Assembly (NCBI GenBank): GCA_016936015.1
Contig: JAFGPV010000146.1
Coordinates: forward strand, 121,612 to 185,611
Reading direction: 5' to 3'
Source: Pirellulales bacterium
Lineage (GTDB): Bacteria; Planctomycetota; Planctomycetia; Pirellulales; Thermoguttaceae
DNA: 64,000 nt
Positions 9,169 through 18,363 of this stretch are shown here, piece by piece. The first letter of the stretch is position 1. Every line of letters begins with the position of its first letter. The translations under genes and the position numbers were made by a program. The notes below the pieces were generated by a model that did not search any database, was not told the origin of the DNA, and saw only the letters and a list, made by a program, of their open reading frames with translations.

Positions 9169-9990
9169 TCAAGACCGCTGGAACCAGCGCCGGCGATATC
9201 CCCAGAGCGCCAACGCGCCGATGCTCAACAGGACGAAGGTTGAAGGCTCGGGGATCGGGCGGATGGTCACGATCTTGCGGTAAGAATTGTCGTTGTAGCC
9301 GAGGATCGGATCTTCGAAATTATACCAGCCGTCGTCGGCGCCCTCGTGTCCCATATTGATGTGGACTTGAAACTCCCCGCCTTGGGTGCGGTAGCCGTCG
9401 ACGGCCACCGCGTGGTAATTGTCATTATTATCTCGAAGGTGCAGCATGACCGGGTACCCGACGTCCAATTCCTCCTCGATATCATCTTCGATCGCCGAAA
9501 TCGGATAAAGAAGCCACGCCGAGTGAACTGCCGTGGTGCAGTTGTAATGATCTTCCAGGGCATTGGCCCGGGCGTTATGGCTTAATATGTAGTCACCCGT
9601 GCCGAAATCCTTCTCGATAGTCACGGCAGCGTAATAGGAATACTTGGCGACCTGCTGAACACTTGCTTGGGGAGTACTCCCGTTGATCGAATTGACAAAC
9701 AGGTTCCAATTGAAGGAGTAGGAATTGAAATTCTCGCTGACATGGTATCCATAATCCGTGCAGTCGTACGTTACCGAGCCGTGCGGCAAGAGACGGTGGT
9801 AGTAAAGGATTTGGGCGAAGGCCGTGGACCAGCAGCCTAAACGCCAATGGGCGGGTGAATAGAGGGCGTACGTGGACGCCCCGTCTTGCCCCCAGGTTGT
9901 TGACAGCAGCGGCGTCGTCACCGCCGCTCGCGAAAGGGACGCCGTCAGAGGTAAAATCAACGCAAAAAATGCCAAGATAGCCCTTTGCAT
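9169..9990 (-). CDS. Peptidase C10-like (streptopain-like) protein with PEP-CTERM sorting signal
   Basis: A 273-residue exported protein with signal peptide MQRAILAFFALILPL. The mature part starts with TTWGQDGASTYALYSP, then GCWSTAFAQILYYH, matching the C10 cysteine-protease active site (GCxATAxAQ). The expected catalytic His is in YHAVAVDGYR, followed by a domain-closing INMGHEGADDGWYNF. The C-terminus is a textbook PEP-CTERM signal: PEPST, a hydrophobic helix, then RRRW. The protein is therefore probably cut and anchored by an exosortase-type system. C10 enzymes normally carry a propeptide of about 100 residues, which is missing here. SD GGAGGGAGA lies upstream of ATG 9990. Family assignment is by motif pattern only. 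Confidence 0.8.
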   Translation of the reverse strand: MQRAILAFFALILPLTASLSRAAVTTPLLSTTWGQDGASTYALYSPAHWRLGCWSTAFAQILYYHRLLPHGSVTYDCTDYGYHVSENFNSYSFNWNLFVNSINGSTPQASVQQVAKYSYYAAVTIEKDFGTGDYILSHNARANALEDHYNCTTAVHSAWLLYPISAIEDDIEEELDVGYPVMLHLRDNNDNYHAVAVDGYRTQGGEFQVHINMGHEGADDGWYNFEDPILGYNDNSYRKIVTIRPIPEPSTFVLLSIGALALWGYRRRWFQRS

Positions 9991-10172
9991 GAGAATCTCC
10001 CTCCTTTTCTGGCCCTCGTTGCACGTTGCGCCTTACCAATAACCAAGCTCGTTAGAATCCGCACAACCAATACAGATTAGACAATATGTACAATCATAAT
10101 CAAATTCTAATTAAATGCAAGGCGTCGAAGACTGCTATTCAGTCTGAATTTTGTGGTGCTGAAGAGGGGGGC

Positions 10173-10493
10173 TCAGGGCCAAAACCGCATCACGGCGGCC
10201 GCCGCCAGGGCGAAGAGAACGCCACAGAGGGCCTCGACCAGCGGATAGCGCGGCGAGATCGGGGCCTTGCAATGACGGCACCGGCCGCGAAGCAGGAGCC
10301 AACTGACGATCGGGACGTTGTCGTACCAGCGGATCTTTTCTTTGCACGCGGGGCAGTGCGACGGCGGCCAGGCGATACTCATCCGCCGCGGCACCCGATA
10401 GATCACCACGTTCAGGAAACTGCCGATTACCGCGCCCAGCAGGAAGAACCAGGCGATCCAGATCCAGGCGGGAAGCAAGTGCATGGTCGCCAT
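10173..10493 (-). CDS. Stand-alone prepilin peptidase N-terminal domain protein
   Basis: A 106-residue protein matching only the N-terminal domain of type IV prepilin peptidases (PilD/A24 family). A membrane helix leads into [16 protein letters not shown], then two CxxC pairs, CPACKEKI and CRHCKAPIS, bracket [12 protein letters not shown], and [12 protein letters not shown] begins the next helix. In complete enzymes this zinc-type domain is linked to N-methylation of the mature pilin. The A24 protease domain with its two Asp residues is absent, and nothing downstream restores it. It may be a truncated gene or a separate domain protein. It follows ubiD on the same strand after a palindromic repeat. 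Confidence 0.75.
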   Translation of the reverse strand: MATMHLLPAWIWIAWFFLLGAVIGSFLNVVIYRVPRRMSIAWPPSHCPACKEKIRWYDNVPIVSWLLLRGRCRHCKAPISPRYPLVEALCGVLFALAAAAVMRFWP

Positions 10494-10502
10494 TCTCCAA
10501 CC

Positions 10503-10560
10503 AGGAGGACAGGCATTCCTGCCTGTCTGATTCGGGACAGACAGGAATGTCTGTCCTCCT
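10503..10560. repeat. GGACAGGCATTCC palindromic repeat, copy 2
   Basis: Near-perfect inverted repeat, left arm AGGAGGACAGGCATTCCTGC and right arm ending CTGTCCTCCT with an unpaired loop TGATTCGG. It lies five bases beyond the ubiD stop codon, so it could form a terminator-like hairpin in the transcript, although no T tract follows. Confidence 0.85.
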
Positions 10561-10565
10561 ACGAA

Positions 10566-12413
10566 TTAAAAAATCCCGTGCAGGGGGCCGCCGGAAGCGG
10601 CTAAGGCGTCGACCCGCTGCGTGACCCGGGGGTCTTCGACCAGCGGCGGGGCGTGGAACGGTTTTGTCCGGGCGTCGATCACCAACGCGCCGCGGCAGCC
10701 CCAATGCTTGTCCTCCACGAAGGACCCGATGCCGTACACGTCCGTTGCCGGGTCACTGCGTGTAAACGTAACCCAGAGGAAATTGTCCAGCGATCGGGCC
10801 GTGAAATCGCCCTGGTCCACCACCACGATCCAGGGGAATTCGTTGATCGCGTCCTGTGGCGTGTAGCAGGCGGAAAACTGCTCGACCATCCCATCGCGCT
10901 GGCCGTTTTCCTTCCGATATTCCGGTCCCTCGACCACTAAAATGCCCGGCAGCACCACCCGGGGTTTTTTAAAGCCAAGCTGCTCCGGAAGCCGGATCAA
11001 CGTGCTGAGCGCCACCGGCAGCGTGCGGACCGGCGGGCCGGCCGCGGCGATTACCAGCTTCGAGCCTTCGTGCAGCCGGGGGCCGCTGTAATCGAGCGTG
11101 TCCAACGTGGTGCAGGTCTGAAAGTGCAGGTCACGGCGCCAATCGACCCGCTCCAACGCGTGGCGGAAGAACTCGGCCACGTTCCGCACGTCCAACTCCG
11201 GCTGGTCCTCCCCGGCAACGATCCAAAGATACTTGGCCAGCGAAAGCTGCCCCTGGCCCAACAGGGCGTTGGCCAGCGTCAATAGTTCCCGGGGGCGGCG
11301 CGGGTCCTGGTATGGCACGTACCGCTCGCTGCCGACGGCCAACAACAACGGATGCACCCCGGCCGCGTCGACGGCGTGGACCGCCTTGACGCCGGGGATC
11401 GTTTTCGGGATCACCGGCCCGACCAGTTCGTGGATCAACTCAGCGAAGATCGTATCCTCCTGCGGCGGTCGGCCGACCACCGTAAACGGCCAGATCGCCC
11501 CCTGGCGATGGTACACGTGCTCGACGTGCATTACGGGAAAATCGTGCTCCAGGCTGTAGTAGCCCAGGTGATCGCCGAATGGTCCCTCGGGCTTGAGCCG
11601 TTTGGGGTCTAGGTAGCCGCTGATGCAAAAATCGGCCTCGGCATGGATCGGCAGCTTGCCCGGGCGGCAGATCATCGGCACGCGGCGGCGGTTCAAGAGG
11701 CCGGCCAATCCCAGTTCGCTCATCCCTTCCGGCAGGGGCATCACCGCGGCGACCGTCATCGCGGGCGGCCCGCCCACGAAGACGTTTACCCGCAGGATCT
11801 CGTTCCGCCGGATCGCAGCGGCGTGATGTACGCCAAGCCCCCGCTGCAACTGGTAGTGCAGCCCGCACTCGCGATTCGGCACGTACTGCCCGCCGGAGAT
11901 CTGCACCCGGTACATGCCCAGGTTCGATCGGGCCAGCCCCGGCGCGTCGGGATCTTCCGAATACACCTGCGGCAGCGTGACGTACGCCCCGCCGTCGCCC
12001 GGCCAGCATTTTAATTGAGGCAATTGGTCCAACGTGGTTTCGTGGGCCAGCACTGGTCCGGTGGCGACCTTCCTCGGCCGGGCGCTGAGCGCCGTCCAAG
12101 GGGCGCTCAGATACATCCGCGGCCGGCGCAGCAGGTCGGCTGGATCGACTTGCAGCGAGACCAATCGTTTCAGACCATCCAACGAATCGCGGAACAGATA
12201 CCGCATCCGCTCCATCGTGCCGAACAGATTGGCGACCATCGGAAACCGGCAGCCCTTGACGTTTTCAAACAGCAAGGCCGGCCCGCCGGCGTGGAAGACG
12301 CGGCGCTGGATTTCGGCGGCTTCGAGGTAGGGATCGATCTCCGCAGAGATCCGCCGGAGCTGCCTGGCGGATTCGAGGTCGTCAACGCACTGGCGGAGGT
12401 TGCGGTGGCCCAT
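10566..12413 (-). CDS. UbiD family decarboxylase
   Basis: A 615-residue member of the UbiD family of prenyl-FMN-dependent (de)carboxylases. Family features are the N-terminal LRQCVDDLESARQLRRI and EIDPYLEAAEIQRRV, GPALLFENVKG, FGTMERMRYLF, IQISGGQYVPN-like text, HVEHVYHRQGAIWPFTVVGRPPQEDT and the KHWGCRGALVIDAR-type C-terminus. Substrates cannot be read from sequence. In planctomycetes with the futalosine menaquinone route a UbiD homologue often performs the late decarboxylation, which is the likeliest guess. Length is at the upper end of the family (480-620). No ubiX-like partner lies in this window. The downstream gene is the prepilin-peptidase-domain protein. Confidence 0.88.
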   Translation of the reverse strand: MGHRNLRQCVDDLESARQLRRISAEIDPYLEAAEIQRRVFHAGGPALLFENVKGCRFPMVANLFGTMERMRYLFRDSLDGLKRLVSLQVDPADLLRRPRMYLSAPWTALSARPRKVATGPVLAHETTLDQLPQLKCWPGDGGAYVTLPQVYSEDPDAPGLARSNLGMYRVQISGGQYVPNRECGLHYQLQRGLGVHHAAAIRRNEILRVNVFVGGPPAMTVAAVMPLPEGMSELGLAGLLNRRRVPMICRPGKLPIHAEADFCISGYLDPKRLKPEGPFGDHLGYYSLEHDFPVMHVEHVYHRQGAIWPFTVVGRPPQEDTIFAELIHELVGPVIPKTIPGVKAVHAVDAAGVHPLLLAVGSERYVPYQDPRRPRELLTLANALLGQGQLSLAKYLWIVAGEDQPELDVRNVAEFFRHALERVDWRRDLHFQTCTTLDTLDYSGPRLHEGSKLVIAAAGPPVRTLPVALSTLIRLPEQLGFKKPRVVLPGILVVEGPEYRKENGQRDGMVEQFSACYTPQDAINEFPWIVVVDQGDFTARSLDNFLWVTFTRSDPATDVYGIGSFVEDKHWGCRGALVIDARTKPFHAPPLVEDPRVTQRVDALAASGGPLHGIF

Positions 12414-12523
12414 TGGGAAAAGATGAACCTTGGCTTCAAGAAAGGTCTATGTATCGGCATCTTTTCTCTAGCCCAGCCGTTTATGACTGGGAAAGGGGCA
12501 AAGAAACCTGTTCTTTTTACCAT

Positions 12524-12592
12524 CAGCCCCCTTAAGGGGGCTGAAGAAGAAAATTTATCTCTCGTTTTCCTCCCCAGGCGTGAACGCCTGGG
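12524..12592. repeat. Palindromic repeats upstream of ubiD
   Basis: Two palindromes, CAGCCCCCTTAAGGGGGCTG at 12524-12543 and CCCAGGCGTGAACGCCTGGG at 12573-12592, lie in the 259-base gap between glyA and ubiD. A further AGCCGCAAGCGGCT motif is at 12650-12663 just after the glyA stop. Otherwise the gap holds nothing recognised. Confidence 0.7.
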
Positions 12593-12672
12593 CTACAGAA
12601 AAGACTCGTACTCCACGTCGATTCTAACTCTCAGGTCCATCGCTAAGCCGCAAGCGGCTGTTCCCATAATTC

Positions 12673-13923
12673 TCACCCCTCGCGGTCGCCCGGCACGGGA
12701 AACTGCTTGCACAGCTCCCGGACCTCACCGTGGAGGCGTCCGGCCAGGGCCTCGTCGTCGGGGGCCTTGAGGACTTGCAGGATCCAGCCGCCGATGGTCT
12801 TCATCTCGGCCACGCCCATGCCGCGACTGGTCAGCGCGGGGGTGCCGATGCGGATGCCGGAGGGATCGAGCGGTTTTCGCTGGTCGAAAGGAATCATATT
12901 CTTATTGACCGTGATGCCGCAGCGGTCCAGCGCCTCCTCGGCTTGGCGGCCGGTCAGACCGATGGTCGTTACGTCGGCCAGCATCAGGTGGTTGTCGGTG
13001 CCGCCGCTGACGAGCTTCACGCCGCCGGCGGCCAGCGCGTCGGCCAACGTCTTGGCGTTGTCGATGACTTGTTTGGCGTATTGCTTGAACGCCGGCTGGA
13101 GCGCCTCGCCGAAGCAGACGGCCTTGCCGGCGATGACGTGCATCAGCGGGCCGCCCTGCTGGCCGGGAAAGACCGCCCGATCAATGTCCTTGGCGTACAC
13201 TTCCCTGCAGAGGATCATGCCGCCGCGGGGACCGCGGAGCGTCTTGTGCGTGGTAGTGCTGACGTAATCGGCCACCGGCACCGGATCGTCGTGCAGGCCC
13301 GCCGCCACCAGTCCGGCGTAATGGGCCATGTCCACAAACAGCTTCGCCCCGAACTGCCGGGCAATCTCGGCGAACTTGCCGTGCTCCATCGTCCGCGGAT
13401 AGGCGCTGGCCCCGGCGACGATCATCTTCGGCTGGTGCTCGCGGCACAGCGCGGCAACTTGGTCGAAGTCGATCCGATGCGTGTCCTGCCGGACGCCGTA
13501 GGCGAAAAAGTGATAGAGCTTGCCGGAGACGTTCAACTTCATGCCGTGCGACAGGTGCCCGCCGTGGGCCAGGTCCAATCCGAGCACGACGTCGCCGGGT
13601 TGCAGTGCCGCCATGTAGACCGCCGTGTTGGCCTGCGCGCCGGAGTGCGGCTGCACGTTGGCGTGCTCGGCGCCGAAGAGCTTCTTGGCCCGCTGCCGGG
13701 CCAGTTCTTCGCCGATATCGACGTACTGACATCCGCCGTAGTAACGTTTGCCGGGATAGCCTTCGGCGTACTTGTTCGTCAGCACGCTGCCGACGGCCTG
13801 CATCACGGCGGGCGAAGTGTAATTTTCACTGGCGATCATCTCCAGGCCGTCGCGCTGCCGGTCCATCTCGCCGGCCACCGCGGCCCAGACTTCCGGGTCG
13901 TGTCGTTCAAGGTAATTCATCAT
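12673..13923 (-). CDS. glyA: Serine hydroxymethyltransferase
   Basis: PLP enzyme interconverting serine and glycine with tetrahydrofolate, the main source of one-carbon units; cytoplasmic. The 416 residues are the standard length. Diagnostic features are [57 protein letters not shown] and the PLP-lysine motif [25 protein letters not shown] and the C-terminal [12 protein letters not shown] follow. The start is ATG 13923, giving [12 protein letters not shown]. It is monocistronic by appearance, with 286 non-coding bases upstream separating it from the divergent isomerase-like gene. Confidence 0.97.
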   Translation of the reverse strand: MMNYLERHDPEVWAAVAGEMDRQRDGLEMIASENYTSPAVMQAVGSVLTNKYAEGYPGKRYYGGCQYVDIGEELARQRAKKLFGAEHANVQPHSGAQANTAVYMAALQPGDVVLGLDLAHGGHLSHGMKLNVSGKLYHFFAYGVRQDTHRIDFDQVAALCREHQPKMIVAGASAYPRTMEHGKFAEIARQFGAKLFVDMAHYAGLVAAGLHDDPVPVADYVSTTTHKTLRGPRGGMILCREVYAKDIDRAVFPGQQGGPLMHVIAGKAVCFGEALQPAFKQYAKQVIDNAKTLADALAAGGVKLVSGGTDNHLMLADVTTIGLTGRQAEEALDRCGITVNKNMIPFDQRKPLDPSGIRIGTPALTSRGMGVAEMKTIGGWILQVLKAPDDEALAGRLHGEVRELCKQFPVPGDREG

Positions 13924-14122
13924 GGCAAAGGATTCGGGGTTCAGGGTTCAGTTGATCGTGCCGCGTGCGGCGCCCGAGGAGAAGCGATATCGTGCCGTTT
14001 CTCCAAACAGGTTAAACCCATAACTTACTCCAATCTCCTACCGATTTCCAGTTCGCCCCCGGGCATGTTGGCAACCCATGCCGCGTGCGGTATGATAACG
14101 CGCATATCGTCTAGTAAACCCC

Positions 14123-14195
14123 GGTAGGGTGCGCCAAACGCACCGTAACTCATTTCTTATTCTCAACGGCCGGTGCGTTCCACGCACTCAACAAC
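14123..14195. repeat. GGTAGGGTGCG...CGCACC repeat upstream of isomerase gene
   Basis: GGTGCG CCAAA CGCACC-type palindrome at 14128-14144, followed at 14170-14190 by a second GGTGCGTTCCACGCAC unit. This is a pattern of short dispersed repeats seen in many environmental genomes. The rest of the 286-base gap after glyA shows no gene. Confidence 0.6.
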
Positions 14196-14209
14196 CTGGA
14201 GAAATACCC

Positions 14210-15874
14210 ATGCCCAAGTATGCTCTGCCCAAACCCGTCAAGCCCCCCAAAGTAGGGAAAAAGCAAGTCCTCCTCGTCACCAGCGGCGATCTGCGGCTCT
14301 CGGCCAACCAGACCTGCTGGGCGAAACAGAAAGAGATGGAAGAGGCGCTCGGCAAGGCCGTCGAGTCGTTCGGTTATGAAGTCGTCCGCGCCCATCCCTA
14401 CAAGCCGGACCAGAAACACGGATTCATCGCTTCGCAGAAGGAAGGATTGGAGATTTTCTCACGGATCGATCCCAAGGCCAAGCTCATTGTGGCCGAGGCC
14501 GTCTGGCAGTATTCCAACCACGTGCAGCCCGGCTTGATGGCGCACCAGGGACCGATCTTGACCTGCGCGAACTGGTCGGGCACCTGGCCGGGGCTGGTGG
14601 GAATGTTGAACATCAACGGCTCGCTGACCAAGGCCGGCAAGAAGTACTCCACCCTTTGGAGCGAGGATTTCACCGACGAGTGGTTCCTCGACAATTTGAA
14701 GCGTTGGCTCAGCAAGGGCGAGGTGAAACATCCGACCAAGCACGTGACGCCGCTGAAGAAAGTCAAGATCCCCTCGGCCGAGCGGAAGCTGGGCGAGGCC
14801 CTGGCCGAGCAGATGGCCCGCGAGCGGGCGATCATGGGCATCTTCGACGAGGGCTGCATGGGGATGTACAACGCCATCATCCCCGACGAGTTGCTCTCGC
14901 CGCTGGGCATTTTCAAGGAACGGCTCAGCCAGTCGGCCCTGTACTACGAGACCACCCAGGTCTCCGACCAGGAGGCCCGGGAGGTCCGCCGCTGGATGGA
15001 GGACCGGGGCATGAAGTTCGTCACCGGCACGAACGAAGAGACCGAACTGACCGACAGCCAGATCCACATCCAGTGCAAGATGTACATCGCCGCGGTGCGG
15101 ATCGCCGACGACTTCGGCTGCAACCTGATCGGCATCCAGTATCAGCAGGGACTCAAGGACGTGCTGCCGGCCAGCGACCTGGTCGAGGGGATGCTCAACA
15201 ACTCCGACCGCCCCCCGGTCCGCAGCCGCGACGGCAGCCGGATCCTCTTCGAGGGGGAGCCGATCGTCCACTTCAACGAGGTCGACGAGTGCGCCGGCCT
15301 GGACGGGCTGATGATCAACCGCGTCCATAAGGCGATGGGCCAGCCCGTGGAAAACACGCTGCACGACATCCGCTGGGGCGATTGGGACCGCTCGGGCACG
15401 GTGAAGGATTACGTCTGGGTGTTCCTGATCAGCGGCGCCGTTCCCCCGGCCCATTTTGTCGGCGGCTGGGCCGGCGCCAGCAGCGAGCGTCAGGACGCAA
15501 TGTACTTCCGGCTCGGCGGCGGGACGCTCAAGGGCGTCTCCAAGCCCGGCGAAATCGTCTGGTCCCGGATCTACGTCGAAGGCGGCAAGCTGAAAATGGA
15601 CCTCGGCCGGGCAGCCGTCGTCGAGCTGCCCGAGGCCGAAATCCAGCGCCGCTGGCGCGAAACCACCTCCGTTTGGCCCATCATGTCCGCCGTCCTCTAC
15701 GGAGTGACCCGCGATCAGTTGATGGCCAAGCACAAGGCCAACCACATCCAGGTCGCCTACGCCCACAGCGCCAAGGAGGCCGACGCCGCCCTGCTGGCCC
15801 GCGCCGCCATGGCCCGGGCGATGGGCATGGAGGTGAACCTCTGCGGCACGCGGAAAAAAGGAAAGAAGTGGTGA
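14210..15874 (+). CDS. Fucose isomerase-like protein
   Basis: A 554-residue protein from ATG 14210, preceded by GGAG. An upstream extension to 14129 would read through a repeat and is rejected. The architecture resembles the L-fucose/arabinose isomerase superfamily. An N-terminal alpha/beta part ([36 protein letters not shown]) is followed by a central part with [14 protein letters not shown] and [15 protein letters not shown]-terminal barrel region holds [19 protein letters not shown]. These enzymes interconvert an aldose and a ketose with a divalent metal. The Glu and Asp residues in DEGCMGM and NEVDECAG are plausible metal ligands. The substrate is not certain. The fucosidase at 7544 would be consistent with fucose use, but the genes are not in one operon. 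Confidence 0.7.
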   Translation: MPKYALPKPVKPPKVGKKQVLLVTSGDLRLSANQTCWAKQKEMEEALGKAVESFGYEVVRAHPYKPDQKHGFIASQKEGLEIFSRIDPKAKLIVAEAVWQYSNHVQPGLMAHQGPILTCANWSGTWPGLVGMLNINGSLTKAGKKYSTLWSEDFTDEWFLDNLKRWLSKGEVKHPTKHVTPLKKVKIPSAERKLGEALAEQMARERAIMGIFDEGCMGMYNAIIPDELLSPLGIFKERLSQSALYYETTQVSDQEAREVRRWMEDRGMKFVTGTNEETELTDSQIHIQCKMYIAAVRIADDFGCNLIGIQYQQGLKDVLPASDLVEGMLNNSDRPPVRSRDGSRILFEGEPIVHFNEVDECAGLDGLMINRVHKAMGQPVENTLHDIRWGDWDRSGTVKDYVWVFLISGAVPPAHFVGGWAGASSERQDAMYFRLGGGTLKGVSKPGEIVWSRIYVEGGKLKMDLGRAAVVELPEAEIQRRWRETTSVWPIMSAVLYGVTRDQLMAKHKANHIQVAYAHSAKEADAALLARAAMARAMGMEVNLCGTRKKGKKW

Positions 15875-15912
15875 AAACAGATCGGGACGGTGTGTAGTAC
15901 GGCATCATAACG

Positions 15913-16011
15913 CCCCGGGACGGCAATCCCGGGGGAGTAGACGCGGCATCTTGCCGCGTCCAGGGGCAGGCCGTTGTCGCCGGATAGCCCGAATAACTTC
16001 GTTATCCGGGC
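15913..16011. terminator. Three hairpins between convergent genes (likely bidirectional terminator)
   Basis: Three perfect or near-perfect hairpins lie in a row between the ends of two convergent genes: CCCCGGGA/TCCCGGGG at 15913-15934, GACGCGGCA/TGCCGCGTC at 15940-15960 and GCCCGAATAAC/GTTATCCGGGC at 15987-16011. No T-tract follows, so they are either weak terminators or dispersed palindromes. Confidence 0.5.
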
Positions 16012-16020
16012 AGCGCAACC

Positions 16021-18153
16021 TCAAGAGGCCTTGCCAACTCCCGCTGTGGGTTCCGCCTGCCGCACGGCGATGGCCTCGCCCTCTTCGCAGCGGTGGTAAA
16101 CGGTGCGGTGGGGGAAGGGGATTTCGATGCCCAGTTCGTCGAACTTGTTCTTGATCCGCCGCAGCAGTTCCCGCTTGACCGCCCATTGCCGGATAGGCTT
16201 GGTGTTGATGAGGAACTTGATGACCACGGCCGAGTCGCCGAAGGCATCGACTCCCAGCATCTCGGGATCGGCGAGGATATCCCGGCTGAATTCCGGGTCC
16301 TGGCGCATCTCCCGGCCGAGTTGCATCAGCACCTCCATCACCCGATCGACGTTTTCTTTGTAGGCCACGCCGATGTCGAACACCGCCCGCGACCACTTGT
16401 GCGTCAGGTTGCTGACGGTGGTGATCTGCCCGTGGGGAATGAAGTGCACGGCGTCGTAATTGCGGATTACGGTCATCCGCAGTGTGATCCGCTCGACGAA
16501 GCCCGTGATCCCGGCCACCGAGACCACGTCGTTCACGCCGTACTGGTTTTCCAGGAGGATCATGAATCCGTAGAAGTAGTCCTTGATCAGGTTCTGCGAG
16601 GCGAAGGCCACGGCCAGACCGATCACCGCCACGCCGCCCAACAACGGCGCAATCGGGATGCCGATGATCTCCAACGTCATCAATACCGCCCAGGCGTAGA
16701 GGACGACGATGCTTGTGTTCCGGAAGACGCCGACCAGCGTGTTGGCCCGTTTCTCCCGCTCCCGCGCGGTCTCGGCGGAGATGCTCCGGGAGAGGAAGAC
16801 CACGATCCGCTTGGCGATCTGCTTGATCAGGACCTGGACGACGAGCACGACGATCAGGATAAAAAGGAGCTTCGGTCCCCGCTGTTCGATCCACAGGAGC
16901 AGGTTCTGCGGAGAGAAGGGATTCTGGATGGAGGCCACGGATTGCCTGGCGTCTGCCGCCTCGACCGCGCTTTTTTGAGCCTTTTGCTCGGCAGTCTTTT
17001 TCGCCGAGAGCAGTTCCTCCTGTTGTTCCCGAAATGCCTGCAACCGGCCCGTGACCTCCTGGACTTCCGTGCGGGCGCCGGCCAACCGTTGCTGGACCTC
17101 GCGAATTTTTCGGTACGCTTCCTGTACGGCGGACGGCGCCGCGCGTTGTTCCTGCAATTTCCGGAGATCCTCCTGGTAGGTTTTCAGGGTCTCTTCCTCG
17201 TTGCCGACCCGCTTCCGGGCATTTTCCAGCAATACTTTATCCCGAGCGATGCTCTTCTTGAGAATCTGCAATCGTTCGGCGACGTCTTCAACCTCTTTCA
17301 CGGCCCGCTCCGCTTCGACCTCCTTTTGAGCCGCCTCCAACTGCGCCTTTTTCAATTTTTTATTCACCGGCGCCTCGGCCGCCTTGGACGTCTCGGCCCC
17401 GCCCTTCTCCTTGTCGGCGCCGCCCGGCGGACTCTCCCCGGCGGCGGGAGCAACGCCGGGCAGTCCCGCCGGCGCCTGCGCCAATACGTTCATCGACACC
17501 GGAGGAGCGACCTCGGCCCTTACCGGGGACGGCTCTTTCGAGTGCGGAGGATCCGGGGATGCCGCGGGGGAAGGATCCGCCGGATTGGTGAGTTTCTCCA
17601 GCGCCTTACCGTCCTGCTTGTTCTTTTCTTCGATCCCTTGAATCTGCTCCCGGGCAGTGTTCCGGGCCTCGATGGCCAGATCGAACCGCTCCCGGGCCAA
17701 CTTCCATTTCTTCTCCAATTCGGCGATCGTCGCCTGGATCTTCTCGGCGCCCGTCGCGTCTCCTGATTCCTGAGCGGTTTGGTACGCCTTCTTCCGCTCC
17801 TCGAACTGGTCGTTCACCCGTTTGAATTCCCGGTTGGCCTCGTCATATTCCTTCTGCAACTGGACGAGCTTCTGCGTTAAGGTCTTAATCAGCGACTGAT
17901 TGTCGTCGCGGATGCTCTCCAGCCGGGCAATCCGTTCCGCCAGCGAGCCGTCCTTGCCAGGTCCCTCCGTATTGCTCTTCGCCGCCGGTTCTCCCTTCCG
18001 CGGCGCACCGGCTGACGAAGCCGGCGCCGAAGACGTCCCGATCCCCTTAACCGCCGGCTCCTGCGCCCCAAGATGATTGGACGAAATGAAAACGACCAGG
18101 ATCGAAACAAACCAAAAAATCGGATGCAGGGATCGAGAACACATGGAATCCAT
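16021..18153 (-). CDS. Mechanosensitive ion channel (MscS family) with long periplasmic coiled coil
   Basis: A 710-residue membrane protein. Signal or first hydrophobic segment is FWFVSILVVFISS. Residues about 80-430 are rich in Glu, Lys and Gln with heptad character, broken by a Pro/Gly/Ala-rich stretch, so an extended coiled coil is likely. Membrane helices follow from about 445 (LLFILIVVLVVQVLI, IVVLYAWAVLMTL). Next come the MscS pore-lining helix VAVIGLAVAFASQNLIKDYFYG and the beta domain with HFIPHGQITTVSNLTHKWSRAV. It should release solutes on membrane tension. The coiled-coil extension resembles large MscK-type channels, though it is shorter. The C-terminus ends GIEIPFPHRTVYH plus a short tail. 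It is convergent with the isomerase-like gene. Confidence 0.9.
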   Translation of the reverse strand: MDSMCSRSLHPIFWFVSILVVFISSNHLGAQEPAVKGIGTSSAPASSAGAPRKGEPAAKSNTEGPGKDGSLAERIARLESIRDDNQSLIKTLTQKLVQLQKEYDEANREFKRVNDQFEERKKAYQTAQESGDATGAEKIQATIAELEKKWKLARERFDLAIEARNTAREQIQGIEEKNKQDGKALEKLTNPADPSPAASPDPPHSKEPSPVRAEVAPPVSMNVLAQAPAGLPGVAPAAGESPPGGADKEKGGAETSKAAEAPVNKKLKKAQLEAAQKEVEAERAVKEVEDVAERLQILKKSIARDKVLLENARKRVGNEEETLKTYQEDLRKLQEQRAAPSAVQEAYRKIREVQQRLAGARTEVQEVTGRLQAFREQQEELLSAKKTAEQKAQKSAVEAADARQSVASIQNPFSPQNLLLWIEQRGPKLLFILIVVLVVQVLIKQIAKRIVVFLSRSISAETAREREKRANTLVGVFRNTSIVVLYAWAVLMTLEIIGIPIAPLLGGVAVIGLAVAFASQNLIKDYFYGFMILLENQYGVNDVVSVAGITGFVERITLRMTVIRNYDAVHFIPHGQITTVSNLTHKWSRAVFDIGVAYKENVDRVMEVLMQLGREMRQDPEFSRDILADPEMLGVDAFGDSAVVIKFLINTKPIRQWAVKRELLRRIKNKFDELGIEIPFPHRTVYHRCEEGEAIAVRQAEPTAGVGKAS

Positions 18154-18363
18154 TCCTCACGAACAAGTTGCTTCACCCTCCACTGGCGAAGCATAAATCC
18201 CGACTGAAAAGGTGACAGATCGGCGAAGAAGTATAGCGATTTTCTTGTAAGAAACCAACCCGAGTTCCCGGCAATTCGGACGGCGTTTATGGAGACTCAG
18301 AAGAAATGTTACCTAGCCCCCGGCGTCTGAGAGTTATACGGCCCTCTTCCTCCCCTTTTCCCA

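Noticed and set aside
12730..14127. 465-residue plus-strand open frame across glyA
   Set aside because: Antisense to glyA, whose PLP motifs are intact; no domain in the shadow.
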